From Maniola hyperantus (lineage: Eukaryota; Arthropoda; Insecta; Lepidoptera; Nymphalidae): a stretch of 64,000 bases of DNA. Location: the NCBI RefSeq assembly GCF_902806685.2, contig NC_048557.2, positions 7,622,666 to 7,686,665 of the forward strand, in the 5' to 3' direction. The translations under genes and the position numbers were made by a program. The notes under the pieces were generated by a model. It saw only the letters and a program-made list of their open reading frames with translations. It searched no databases and was not told where the DNA came from. Positions 1 to 9,952 of this stretch are shown here, in pieces. Numbering within the stretch: the first letter of the stretch is position 1; each line of letters starts with the position of its first letter.

Positions 1-240
1 GAGCCAGCTAATTGTTATGCTAAGTGCGCTCTGTTCCATAAGTCCAGTTTTTGCCAGATTCCCGACCAAATCTAAATTTCTAATCGCCTCTGCGCCTTTA
101 TGGTGCTAATCTTGCTTTGCTTCTTGCGAAACTTGAGATTTCGCTTGACGAAGGAGTCCTTAATTTTTAATCACTGCTTAACGTAAGTATTCATCTTTGT
201 CGCACAACAGAAAACTGCTGTTTTAATCAAAACAATAGAA

Positions 241-582
241 AAACCGGCCAAGTGCGAGTACGGCTCGCGCATCGAGGGTTCCGTACGACATCCGTGTTTT
301 TTCGACATTATGCACGATAATTCAAAAACCATGATGCATAAAAATAAATAAAAATCTGTTTTAGAATGCACAAGTAAAGCCCTTTCATTTGATACAACTT
401 TAATATCATAGTTATCTTATTTCAAAAATTTAAAATACTAATTTTTTGTTCATTAAATTTTTTTTGTGTGTGATGTAACCACAAATTCACAGTTTTCAGA
501 TTTTTCCCCTAATGTCTGCTATAAGACCTACCTACCCTGAAGTACCCTGTAGGTTTCTTGACAGACCGACAGACAGACAAAC
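241..582 (-). repeat. Family G repeat, truncated copy
   Basis: Begins 'aaaccggccaagtgcgagt' and runs to a 'gacagaccgacagacagac' tract. It is homologous to 46818-47244 (-), 31914-32089 (+) and 44888-45670 (+). The end with the 'ggaacccta' motif is missing. Common lepidopteran dispersed repeat, class uncertain. Bases 1-240 to its left show nothing recognisable. Confidence 0.7.
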
Positions 583-927
583 TTATTTAAACTAATAAGT
601 ATACCTACTTATAAATAAAGTTAGCTTTAAATTACCAATTAATCTGTCATCAAAAAAAGTTAAGTTATACTTAGTCAAAGAAGTATATACTTAAACGAAA
701 CTTTGCAGTGAGTAAAGAGTATGAAAACTAATTTTCTGGTTGAACTTCCGGGAACTGCATTTGAAGGTAAACAGCCGGTGCCATTAAACATTTCCTCGAG
801 ACGCCTCACTGTAACTACCTACTTACTTTGTGCTTACGGCTTTTATTTCGGCTGTCAAAATGACGTCATTGCGATGTTAATGAGACATGGTTCCAGTGCA
901 ATAGCAATTTGCGGGACTTATAGGTCT
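583..927. other. No recognisable feature
   Basis: AT-rich sequence. A 91-codon open frame begins at 721 but runs into the GC-rich palindromic element at 928, so it is not a credible gene. Confidence 0.5.
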
Positions 928-1076
928 AGTACGCGACAGGTCGACATGGCAATCGGGGAGGGAACGCCCCGCACACCCGCACAGCTCCCGCGCTAACCCG
1001 GTACGGGCGAGCGCGGGTGACGTGGGGGTGTTCGGAGTCCCCCCCACCCCTCCCCCCCAGCCCTCCCCCCCTCATA
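928..1076 (+). mobile_element. GC-rich palindromic MITE, right end lost
   Basis: The left terminus 'agtacgcgacaggt' matches the ends of the elements at 56263-56398 and 57319-57492. The interior is very GC-rich with long C runs, unlike the AT-rich surroundings. The copy stops after the C-rich tract without the matching inverted terminus, so it is truncated. Confidence 0.6.
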
Positions 1077-1128
1077 CATCATGTTCAAAAATATACCTCC
1101 TACTTTATGTAATAAATTAATAATAGCC

Positions 1129-1485
1129 GTAATAGCCTAGTGGTTAAGAAGTCCGTCTGCTATTCATGAGGTCGGGGGTTTGATTCCCGGGCACGTGGCT
1201 CTAACTTTTCGGAGTTATTTATATGCGTTTTAAGCAATTAAATTATCACTTACTTTAACAGTAAAGGAAAACATCAATAAGAAACTTCGTGCATGCATGA
1301 GAGTTTTCCATAATGTTCTCCGAACTGTGTGTGAACTGCCCATCGGTGCGGCCAGCGTGGTGACCTATGCCCGAACACTACTAAATCTGAGCGGAGACGA
1401 ATTACTGCATATTTGTTGAAAATTCAGTTTAAATCCGCACTTGGCCAGCGTGGTGAACTATGCCCGAACCCTTCTCTCTAAAATC
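1129..1485 (+). mobile_element. SINE-1 copy with repeated tail
   Basis: The tRNA-like head 'aatagcctagtggttaag' with box B 'ggtttgattccc' is followed by the SINE-1 body. The tail segment 'ggccagcgtggtg' occurs twice (about 1349 and 1443), so two tails or a local duplication are present. Moderately diverged. Confidence 0.7.
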
Positions 1486-1559
1486 TCTAAAAAGCCTATT
1501 ATACAGATTCAAGTTCTTCTAATCTCTAAAAAGCCTATTATACAGATTCAAGTTTCTAA
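1482..1559. repeat. 39-bp tandem duplication
   Basis: The unit starting 'aatctctaaaaagcctatt' occurs at 1482 and again at 1521 with a shift of 39 bp and near-perfect identity. It looks like a recent local duplication. Confidence 0.85.
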
Positions 1560-3234
1560 CAATGGGTACATACAGCGTAGATTTTAATTTTCTGGCTTAC
1601 ATTCGATAATGTTAAATGAAATTCAGTCTGTAAGTATAAGTCAAATCCAGATAATTTAATCTAAATCTATTTATTTTAACTCGATTACCTACTCGTACAA
1701 CATGGCTCCCTATACACACAAATTGAGAAAAATAAATCAAATGAACTCGCAAACTGAAGATGGCAAGGAAAGAAGGTAAATTTTCTCAGTTTAAAATGGA
1801 ATAGTCGAGAAAAAGTAATCCACTTCGCCAACGGCACGGCGGTACTGCCTTGACAATGAATAAACATGTTTACAGAAGACCAACTCAGTCTGACGTCAGT
1901 TAGTCTGACGACATCACCAAGCTTGCGGAAAAAACTTGGAGGAGGCTCGCCCAGTACCGGGACGAACGTGAGGAGGCCTATTATTATTATTATTTATTTA
2001 TCATTTAATTAAAACGGACATACAGCCCAATTGCACTAATTAAATTACTAATTTATACACTTACAAAAAAATTGAATTAAATTAAAATTACAATTAAAAA
2101 TAAATATGCCGTGTCTAAAATCTAAATGAGCAAAATTATAATTGTCCAACAATGGATAAATAAGGGCTAACAAAGAAAGAAGAAAGAAGATTATTAGTGA
2201 GCAACATCGTCTATTCTTCGTCGCCTTATGCACGAATTGTTTTTGATTCAATTTGTGTAGGGAGTACCTAATTACTGCATTCGTACTCTGATAAACCACT
2301 TAAGATACACAGGATTTATTCTTTTAGGAAAAATAGCGGACCAACATATCCATGCTAATATTATATGTATTTTAAATATGGAACCGTCTTTCTGTTACCT
2401 TTTCACCTGATTTTGATGAAGTTTGGTTTGGTGGTTTAATAGCTTGTATCCAGACTGATACATTCTACTTTTCATTTTAGAACATGAATTCCTATGGTAT
2501 TTTTAAATCCACACATTCGATATCACGGGCATCATCTTGTTACTTATAACATAATCGTTATCAATAGTAAGTATATTAACTCTAGTGGAGGACTTCATAA
2601 ATTGAGTAATTTAAGGCTACTTTTTAATAAAGTAGCTGTTGTCGCTTCAACTATTTAGGTGCATCAGTGGACAGTGCAGACTTGTCTTTTTGTTTTACTG
2701 CAGGCCGATTGCCGTAAACTGACATGTGACATCGCAATAGAAATATCCTTAAGAATCGTGATCGTTACAGTTGATAAATTTGCTATCGCGGACGACTAAT
2801 GCACTATATCGCATTTGGTCATTATCGACATTTTGATGACGTATTGGTAGCACGGACCTATTTATAACCCGACTAAATCGAATATCTATGGTAATCACTT
2901 GGTAATCTAGCAATTTACATGGACATAACAGTCTCCTAAATTTGGCTACGTTACTTATTACAAATAAGTAGTTAGTCTGTGGTAACTATTTAGAACCCCA
3001 GACCACAAAGTACAATTTTTTGTTGTTTTTCCTTAGTTTACGCGTTTGTTTTTTGTGATTAATTCTGCAACTTTGCTTGCTCCTCGGACTCCGGAGACTT
3101 AGTTTTTCTCACTGAACTTATACGCAAATGCCTGGGCACTGATTTGCCTAAGTATTGGGACCCTTATTGACGGACTGTGGCTGCTTGGAAGTTAGAACTC
3201 GTAAGTTAACAAACGTTATCATTCAATACAAGTA
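1560..3234. other. Mostly unrecognised noncoding stretch
   Basis: AT-rich. Holds a short (tta)n tract near 1978-2000 and GAA-rich sequence near 2165. A fair acceptor 'ttttactgcag' precedes a 32-codon open frame at 2703, but nothing else supports an exon. No convincing gene or repeat. Confidence 0.4.
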
Positions 3235-3340
3235 AAGGCTCTCATGCGGGTTTCCTCACGATCTTCCTTTTCCTTCACAGCTAAGCAAGTGATATTTAGT
3301 TGTTACAAAGGTATTAAACTCCGAAAAGTTAGAGGAGTTT
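3235..3340 (-). mobile_element. Degenerate SINE-1 fragment
   Basis: Reads as reverse SINE-1 body: 'gtttcctcacgat', then 'aagcaagtgatattta', then 'ctccgaaaagttagagg'. The tRNA head is lost. It ends just before the candidate exon at 3347. Confidence 0.6.
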
Positions 3341-3346
3341 TAACAG

Positions 3347-3767
3347 CGTTTCATAAAGTACCTATTATACAAATTGAGTCCATTGCTACTGGTGGTTATG
3401 ACTTCATAGTAAGTACCTCCACACTACAAGTGCTTTCTCGAGTATGTTTCCTTATGTATCTAGAGCTGCCTAAAACGTTGCTCTTCATATGAAAGTTTGG
3501 ATGTTTCTTACTCCTTCGCACCACAAATATTTAAAGAAACAATTTGGATTAGCTAAATTAGTAACAAAGATACCATATACACTGATTCTAAAGTTCTCGC
3601 AGACAACGTCATACCTAAACAGAAGCTGGTAGTGCCTAGTGGTATAGATTAAGCAACACAGTCAGTGGTCACTTACTCAGTTATCATAATTTTTTTCAGG
3701 CAATGGTGATACAGTGCTGCATTCATTTCTTCATCCTGACAAAGATATGGATTGGGATATGTTGTGA
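3347..3767 (+). CDS. Candidate 3' exons of an unrecognised gene
   Basis: Two pieces look exon-like. The first, 3347-3408 or 3347-3412, follows acceptor 'gttttaacag' and meets 'gtaagtacc', where GT donors start at 3409 and 3413. The second, 3700-3767, follows acceptor 'ttttttcag' and reads N-G-D-T-V-L-H-S-F-L-H-P-D-K-D-M-D-W-D-M-L then TGA, an acidic, coding-like ending. AATAAA follows 31 bp after the stop. If the donor at 3413 is used, the frames join (phase 1) into a continuous tail of about 43 residues. The stronger GTAAGT donor at 3409 would instead give a different, less natural frame. No upstream exon or start was found in the window, and I do not recognise the sequence. It may be the last exons of a gene to the left, or chance. 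Confidence 0.25.
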
Positions 3768-3797
3768 ACTCGAGCTCTTGGACCCCGTGCAGAGACA

Positions 3798-3803
3798 AAT
3801 AAA
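3798..3803 (+). other. AATAAA polyadenylation signal (candidate)
   Basis: Canonical hexamer 31 bp after the candidate stop at 3765-3767. Its spacing suits a very short 3' UTR. AATAAA is common by chance in AT-rich DNA. Confidence 0.3.
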
Positions 3804-3828
3804 ATAATGAACGGTGCCAGATTAGATT

Positions 3829-4012
3829 TATAAGAAGCAGATGGTGATATAATTAAAATGTCTGAATCTAATCTACTTTAACAAAAGAATACATAAAAAA
3901 TCATCAAACTGTTGTTTTATTATAAGAAGCAGATGGTGATATAATTAAAATGTCTGAATCTAATCTACTTTAATAAAAGAATACATAAAAAATCATCAAA
4001 CTGTTGTTTTAT
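3829..4012. repeat. 92-bp tandem duplication
   Basis: Two head-to-tail copies (3829-3920 and 3921-4012) differ at about one base ('ttaacaaaag' against 'ttaataaaag'). The near identity implies a recent event. It lies just beyond the candidate polyadenylation signal. Confidence 0.9.
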
Positions 4013-4120
4013 TTGCCTAAATAATTTAAATTCCAAAGTAATTTCCAAAGCTAAATCAATTAAATCAGAAAATGATTTGACTTTTGGACATTACTTTGGG
4101 GAATAATTTTAGAAGTTCCC

Positions 4121-4315
4121 CGAAGAGCCTAGTGGTTAGGATGTCCACCTCTGAATAATTGAAGGTTGGGGGTTCAATTCTAGGTACGCATCTCTAAGAG
4201 TTATGTGCGTTTTAAACAATTAATTATACTTAACTTGATTTAGCGGTGAAGGAAACATCATGAGGAAATCTGCATGCCTGAGAGTTCTCCATATTGTTCT
4301 CAAAGGAGTCAAAGG
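4121..4315 (+). mobile_element. SINE-1 copy, 3' part missing
   Basis: The head 'gagcctagtggttagg' and body run through 'tgagagttctccat'. The tail is replaced at about 4315 by an inverted second copy. Confidence 0.75.
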
Positions 4316-4337
4316 TATACTATTATGTTCAGCTTGT

Positions 4338-4575
4338 CGCTGGCTCACTATAGAGTACGGTTCTCTTGAGTGTGAGAAGAGTTTTGGCCATAGTCTACCA
4401 TGCTGGCCAAATGCGGATTGGTAGACTTCACTTCACACACCTTTGATAACATTTTGGAGAACTCTCAGGCATGCAGGTTTCCACACAATGTTTTCCATCA
4501 CCGTTAAAGCAATGATATTTAATTATTTAGTTAAAATGCACATAACTGTTCTCCAAGAAGTTATAGGTGCGTGTA
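4338..4575 (-). mobile_element. SINE-1 copy, inverted neighbour
   Basis: Reverse SINE-1 from 'gctggctcac' through 'tggccaaatgcggattgg' and 'ttccatcaccgttaaagc' to 'ggtgcgtg'. The tRNA head is absent. It faces the plus copy at 4121, making an inverted SINE pair. Confidence 0.75.
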
Positions 4576-5465
4576 AAAAGTACTCTGTGATTCTCGTTTC
4601 TCAGTGTTAGTATACCTCTATATTTAATGTACTCTGTGCATCAAACCTACTAATGAAAGAGTCATCACATATTCTTTTAAAAGTACTTATGAGACTTACA
4701 TTAATCTAAAAATACTTTTATACTATTATACTAGCTTCTAAAATTAATAATTGATTTCTTATCTAGCAAAAGAATTACTATAGCCTTTTTTAATCCCTTT
4801 CATAACTTTATTTTAATTAATATGAGTAGTAAAACGATTTGCGGATAGCTTATGTCACTGATAAAAACACCTCTCGAGTTGTTTCAATGAAAACCTCATT
4901 TGACGTAACATTTGTCGAGGTTCTTATATGACATCAAACTTCAAAACGCGTCCGCAATAGCATTTTTCATACAATAAATTTTATCGATAGTGTAAATGAA
5001 CTGTCAAAACATTTTTTTGTCCACATCTATCCTTTGTGGACTGTCTCACCGAACCGTGATAGGAAAACCATATTTTGACATTGATGCTGTCATTAAATGA
5101 TAGATGCAGTCGATTCGCAATCGGCCCGCTGTTTCGTACATAGTGAAGTTTCTGGTCACTTGCTTTAATCTATGCCAGTACGTTTGCGTAGGTAAATTAG
5201 TTGCTGGTTCTGCCTGAGGAAGTTAGATTGCCTAGACTTCTTTAATTTTTGTCTACAACTGGTTTGCTGTTTCCTTTGGTTTATATCAAGATATTAAAAA
5301 TGACTTTATAATCGGATTTGAAAATAAATGTTTACTTTTAAAATATCGCCAAAAAGTTCATTGGTCTTGGTTATTGTTTGAAGATAGTTGGTTCACTCTG
5401 GTTTCAATCTATAGAACGTATCCAATATTGGGCATTATGTGTAGGAGTCTTACTTAGTGGAAACT
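4576..5465. other. No recognisable feature
   Basis: AT-rich unique-looking sequence. No open frame, splice pattern or repeat family was recognised on either strand. Confidence 0.45.
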
Positions 5466-5795
5466 AGAAATAAAAAGTTTTCCTTCACCGTTAAAACAAG
5501 TGATATTTAATAATTAAAAACGCACATAATTCCGGAAAGTTAGAGGTGCGTGCCCGGAATCGAACCACCGACCTCCGATTAGAAGGCGGACTTCCTAACC
5601 GCTAGGCTATATCGTGAGGAAACCTGTATATATGAGAGTTCTCCATAATGTTCTCAAAGGTGTGTGAAGTCTACCAATCCGCACATGGCCAACGTGGTAG
5701 ACAATGGCCAAAACCCTTCTCACTCTGAGAGGAGACCCGTGCTCTGTAGTGAGCCGATGATGGATTAATCATGATAATGATGAGAAATAAAAAGT
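5466..5795 (+). mobile_element. 5'-inverted SINE-1 with 13-bp target-site duplication
   Basis: Bases 5479-5610 are the SINE-1 head in reverse orientation, ending 'gctaggctat'. Bases 5611-5784 are the rest of the same SINE in forward orientation, starting 'atcgtgagg'. The two parts meet with no consensus bases lost: the inverted part ends its consensus at 'ggaaaac' and the forward part resumes at 'atcgtg'. Identical 13-bp copies of 'agaaataaaaagt' flank the whole unit at 5466-5478 and 5783-5795. One insertion event with 5' inversion explains all of this. Confidence 0.85.
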
Positions 5796-5879
5796 ACGAG
5801 TAATTTTCAATATTTGTTAGAGAAAAGTCCTGACTGACATATCAATGTCCAGCCGAAACCCTTGGGTCTAGAATACTGA

Positions 5880-6002
5880 AATTATGCATAGATATAGACA
5901 ATGAATAAAGACAGATTTTCAGAATTCCTACAGGATTTATATTTTATCTTTATGACTGAAGCGAGAACTGACCGAGCAAAACCAGGGCGGGTCAGCTAGT
6001 CA
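5880..6002 (+). repeat. Family C-like remnant
   Basis: Ends 'gcaaaaccagggcgggtcagctagtc', with 'tcctacaggatttatat' inside. It matches the 3' ends of the units at 7378-7595 and 33871-34110. The following 6003-6284 holds nothing recognised. Confidence 0.45.
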
Positions 6003-6284
6003 TTGTTAAAACACGGTCATAACGGGGCTATCACGTGGCAATATGGTGACAAAAAGCCTACATCTCATATCGTATGAGCAAATGTATTCAAGGGGCCCAT
6101 TCGAGATTCAGTCCCACGCATGTGTCATACACAGTGGCCCTCCTGGGACGAGGTGGATGCGCAAAAACTGAATATTGGAGATATGTGCGGGCATTATTGT
6201 TGCACATTCCCATTCCACCTCACGACACGACAAAATGATCTTAAAAATATTTCAAGTAAAAGTTATACCTGCTGATTGATGCGG

Positions 6285-6460
6285 AAAAACTGCATCCATC
6301 ATTGCTACAATCTCAGTTGTGATTGGTTGAATTTATGTTATTTTTGCTGCAACAATTTGTTTTAGCAAATGAGAGAGTGTCAGCCTATTAGAGTAAACTG
6401 CGATAGACACACTGTAGCTGTGATATTACGATGGTAGGTTATAGTTAGTGACGATGCAGT
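6285..6460 (+). mobile_element. MITE remnant (CAATCAG-type family)
   Basis: Shares 'ctacaatctcagttgt' and 'gattggttgaattt', and the closing 'actgtagctgtgat', with the elements at 12537-12715 (+) and 56440-56626 (-). The inverted ends are decayed. Confidence 0.5.
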
Positions 6461-6663
6461 CTAAAATGAAAGCGGGCTAGACTAAACCTGAAAGGGAATG
6501 GCACCTATTATTAAAACTACAGGTAGGTACCCTAAATCAGTGTCCATGTGACATCGTATTGGAACGCTTATTTCTAGGCGTGAGTTTGCCGTTAGGGAAT
6601 AAAATAGAAATATTTTTTTATTCAAATAAACTTTTACAAGTAGGTACTATTGATCTTGAGACT

Positions 6664-7028
6664 TCAGCCGTGGCTAGCTACCATCCAGCCCCCCAATTGT
6701 GTAAGAATAACCATTTCATGGCTATCGCAATCGTCAAGAATTCTGCCCTTTGATTGGCTGTGAAAAAATGTAAACAGCGAATCAACCAATCAAACGGCAG
6801 AATTTCTTGACGATTGCGATAGCCATGAAATGGTTATTCTTACACAATTGGGGGGCTGATCCTACCGGCAAAACTGTGCCGCTAAACGATTAAGCGTTCC
6901 TTGCCACGTAAAAACCGATCAGGGCTATGGTTTTATTGAAACTGCCATTAGTTAGCCCGCCTAAGACTGCATCATCACTTACCATCAGGTGAGATCGCAG
7001 ACAAGGGCTAACTTATATCAGAATAAAA
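6664..7028 (+). mobile_element. SINE-2 copy split by a MITE
   Basis: The left part ends 'cttcagccgtggctagctaccatc'. The right part resumes 'ctaccggcaaaactgtgcc' and runs to 'taacttatatcagaataaaa'. Removing the insert at 6686-6858 and one ATC restores the SINE-2 order seen at 26008-26347. The tRNA head is missing. Confidence 0.8.
6683..6861. mobile_element. Palindromic MITE inserted in SINE-2
   Basis: Element of 173 bp (6686-6858) with arms of about 80 bp, starting 'cagccccccaattgtg' and ending 'cacaattggggggctg', around a short AT loop. A 3-bp ATC duplication (6683-6685 and 6859-6861) flanks it. A 3-bp duplication is seen in some superfamilies such as PIF/Harbinger, but the class is not proven here. 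Confidence 0.85.
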
Positions 7029-7377
7029 AGCTCATACAATGGACACTCGCTCCCTAGTGCCTAATACATAATGGATAACAGCCGGGCTAGTTTCAATAAA
7101 GGATTTTTTTGCATACTTCTTACATTCTGTTATATTGTAACGTCGTTTTCCTTTAAATTTATTCCCTTTTCCCCAAAAGAGGTTTTTGTGACGATATTCA
7201 TAGTACAAATCATGAGAGTTAAGTCTCTATAAGGAGTAAGGACTTTGGTGACCTTGTTGAATGGAATAGTGAAAAAAATCTAAATGAATGGCAAAGCCGG
7301 GCGATCAGACAAGCAGCTGTAGTAAGATGTAGGAACCGAGGTAAGATTATTTAACTTTATTTATATCTATACTATCT
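7029..7377. other. No recognisable feature
   Basis: AT-rich sequence between repeats. No gene or family identified. Confidence 0.4.
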
Positions 7378-7595
7378 ATGCGTTTATATACTAATATTAT
7401 AAAGAGGTAACGTTTGTAAATTTGTTTATAGCAAGTACTGAAATTTTTTTGAAAATTCTTACACCAGTAGAAAGCTACATTATTCCTTAGTGACATAGGC
7501 TACTAATACCTACTTTATTTTCAAAAAAATTAGATATCCCTACGAAAATTGTTATAAACTACCCGTGCGAAGCTGAGGCGGGTCGTTGTTAATAA
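7378..7595 (+). repeat. Family C repeat
   Basis: Starts near 'atatactaatattataaag', contains 'caccagtagaaagctacatt' and ends 'ctacccgtgcgaagctgagg'. The same blocks occur at 33871-34110. Confidence 0.6.
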
Positions 7596-7619
7596 TCTTC
7601 TTCTTTCTTTATATATAAA

Positions 7620-7840
7620 ACTAGCTTATGCTCGTGACTTCGTCTACGTGGACTACACAAATTTCAAACCCCTATTTCACCACCTTAGGTGTTGAATTTT
7701 CAAAAATCCTTTCTTAGCGGATGCCTACGTCGTAATAGCTATCTGCATGCCAAATTTCAGCCCGATCCGTCCAGTAGTTTGAGTTCTGCGTTGATGGATC
7801 AGTCAGTCGGTCAGTCACATTTTCCTTTTATATACTGAGA
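7620..7840 (+). repeat. Family B repeat
   Basis: Typical start 'ctagcttatgctcgtgac', core 'ttcttagcggatgcctac' and 'tgcatgccaaatttcagc', ending in 'cagtcagtcggtcagtcac'. It is followed directly by a reverse-type (ctga)n start at 7849, so two units have fused. Confidence 0.75.
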
Positions 7841-7908
7841 TTCAAAGTCCTGACTGACTGACTGACTGACTGATCGTTCTATCGCATTTATAAATCATAA
7901 TATCAATA

Positions 7909-8493
7909 GTGATAGGTCTACAGGTGAACTCTGAACCTGATATAACTAAGCAGAACAGGTGTAGCTAACTGAAATCGTATTATGAAGGGAATGAGTACAG
8001 CGGGACAGTGTAGAGGAGCGCGAATCTGATCTGAAATGCAAACCGCGAGCCAAAGAATCTCATTAGCGACGACTTGTCTGATCTGTTGAGGTGTTATTCT
8101 GAGTCACCTAATTTAAATACAGGTGATATTATGCCTAGCTGATGCCTGTATAAAACAGATGGATTTAGGTTTTTAAAAAGCCTGTGGATATTTTCCGGGA
8201 TAAAAAGTAGATGTTTAACTAATGCAAAAAATTACGCCGATTCGTTGCTCCGCTGTGTCGTGAATGGAGTACAAACAAACCCACTCTCGTATTTATAATA
8301 TGGGTAGTGATAGTTCGACAGGTGAACTCTAAACCTACTATAACTATGTGAAATCCTATTATGAAGGGAAGGAGCACAGCGGGACAGTGCAGAGGACCGC
8401 GAATCTGATCTGAAATGCAAACCGCGAGCCAAAGAATCTCATTAGCGACGACTTGTCTCTTCTGTCGAGGTGTTCTTCTGAGTCACGTAATTT
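7909..8493. repeat. Direct duplication of a 200-bp segment
   Basis: 7909-8115 and 8308-8493 are related copies with a shift of about 379 bp. A 61-bp block inside is identical in both (8019-8079 and 8398-8458), while the edges differ by substitutions and gaps. A reverse family A unit lies between them. Confidence 0.8.
8118..8306 (-). repeat. Family A repeat
   Basis: Reverse unit: 'cctagctgatgcc', 'gcctgtggatattttccggg', 'cgttgctccgctgtg', ending 'tcgtatttataatatgggtag'. It separates the duplicated segments. Confidence 0.65.
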
Positions 8494-8510
8494 GGTAGTG
8501 GTAGTTCTAT

Positions 8511-8755
8511 TATTCTATCTACTTACGGAAAGAAGTTATCACAAATGAAACTACACACGTTTTCGAATTGAACTTGAAATGTTTTTTGATAACATTTTCG
8601 AATTGAATTTCGAATGTTTTTTGAAAATATGTATGTGATTGGTTGGTTACTCAAAATGGTTAACGCCCACTGAGATTTTCGTTTCTTTCATTTGTATGGG
8701 ATTACGTAACAGAGAGTCCTTTACTAACTTCTTTCCGTGGATAGAGTATAGAGGC
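8511..8755 (+). mobile_element. MITE with 'ctatcta..cggaaagaagtta' termini
   Basis: The left end 'tctatctacttacggaaaga' pairs with the right end 'tctttccgtggatagagta'. The interior 'ttggttactcaaaatggtta' recurs in reverse at 62455-62640. A small internal 'tttcgaattgaa' duplication lies near 8560-8620. Confidence 0.65.
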
Positions 8756-8789
8756 CAACTCTCTGAACCTATTATATCTACGTAACTAC

Positions 8790-8902
8790 GCGACATAGTT
8801 ACGTAGATAGACTACACAAATTTCAAACTCCTATTTTACCCCAAAGGGGTTGAATTTTCAAATATCCGTCAGTCAGTCAGCTTTTCTTTTTGTGTATAAT
8901 AG
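8790..8902 (+). repeat. Family B fragment
   Basis: 'ctacacaaatttcaaactcc', 'aaaggggttgaattttcaaa', then jumps to 'gtcagtcagtcagcttttc'. The central part of the family is deleted. Confidence 0.65.
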
Positions 8903-8912
8903 TCCTATAAGC

Positions 8913-9230
8913 TGTGATAGCCTAGTGGTTAGGACGTCCGCCTTCTAATCGGAGGTCGGGGGTTCGATCCCGGGCACGCACCTCTAACTATTCGGAGTTA
9001 TGTGCGTTTTGATTGATTGAATATCACTTGCTTTAACGGTGAAGGAAAACATCGTGAGGAAACCTGCATGCCTGAGAGTTCTCCAAAATATTCTCAAAGG
9101 TGTGTGAAGTCTACCAATCCGCACATGGCCAGCGTGGTAGACTATGGCCAAAACCCTTCTCACTCTGAGAGGAGACCCGTGCTCTGTAGTGAGCCGGCGA
9201 TGGGTTGATCATGATGATGATGATGATGAG
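8913..9230 (+). mobile_element. SINE-1, full-length copy
   Basis: Best intact copy. Head 'gatagcctagtggttagg' (box A-like), box B 'ggttcgatccc', body 'cggtgaaggaaaacatcgtg', 'ggccagcgtggtagactatg', 'gaggagacccgtgctctg', and tail 'gatcatgatgatgatgatg'. It serves as the reference for other copies here. The head is tRNA-derived, transcribed in general by RNA polymerase III. Confidence 0.85.
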
Positions 9231-9263
9231 TTCTATTCTATTCTAAAATCTCAGACGGAGGTT

Positions 9264-9397
9264 TGGAGGTTTCCTCATGATGTTTTCCTTCACCGTTAAA
9301 GCAAGTGATATTTAATTGCTTACAATGCACGTAACTAAAAATTCGGAAAATTCGAGCTTCCGAATAGGAGGTGGATGTCTAAACCACTAGGCTATCA
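9264..9397 (-). mobile_element. SINE-1, 5' half, reverse
   Basis: From 'ggaggtttcctcatgatg' to 'ccactaggctatca'. Contains only the head and the first body part. The tail is missing. Confidence 0.75.
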
Positions 9398-9894
9398 TGG
9401 ATCACGATACCGGCCAGGCTATATTAAACGTATGTTTCGCCGCAAGCGAAAATAAAATAGTTCAGAATAAGGCCGCCACAATGAAGACATCCCGTCTTTG
9501 CATTCGCACGCGGCCGCTCATTGGAAAATCACCGTCGCTCGCTGAATACCGAACGAGCCGGGGACGTAAATACAATGGGGATAAACAATGTAAGGGAAAC
9601 ATTTACTTACAGACGCATAAAGGCGCTAACACATTACTTACTGTGATGTTATTGTGTTGTGAGATGTGATGCGACAGGTGCTCGGAGACATTTTATTTTA
9701 CACTAGACTAATTAATGATGTCCGCAATTTAGTCCGCGTGGATCCTGTGGGAACTGTTGGATTTTCCGGGACAAAAAATTTAATTTCCTTCCTGGGATGC
9801 AAGCTACTTTTGCACCAAATTTTGTCAAAATCGGTTAAGCGGATGGGCTGTAATGTAAAATGTAATATTTAGACATACACACTTTCGTATATGG
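9398..9894. other. Unique, partly CpG-rich stretch
   Basis: 9440-9620 is unusually rich in CpG for this window ('cacgcggccgctcattgg', 'gaacgagccggggacg') and matches no other repeat here. Open frames of 90 and 68 codons cross it without exon signals or recognisable protein. It could be regulatory or a promoter-proximal element of a gene not visible. 9895-9930 looks like a scrap of family G ('tttttagggttctgtacctc'). Confidence 0.35.
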
Positions 9895-9952
9895 TTTTTA
9901 GGGTTCTGTACCTCGAAAGGAAGAATGGAAGCCGGGGCGGGTTGCTAGTGTA

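Noticed and set aside
2698..2800. Acceptor-like 'ttttactgcag' followed by a 32-codon frame
   Set aside because: No donor, partner exon or polyadenylation signal goes with it. Such patterns are common by chance.
3060..3175. Protein-like frame (S-D-S-G-D-L-V-F-L-T-E-L) ending in a stop
   Set aside because: No acceptor precedes it and no neighbouring exon joins in frame.
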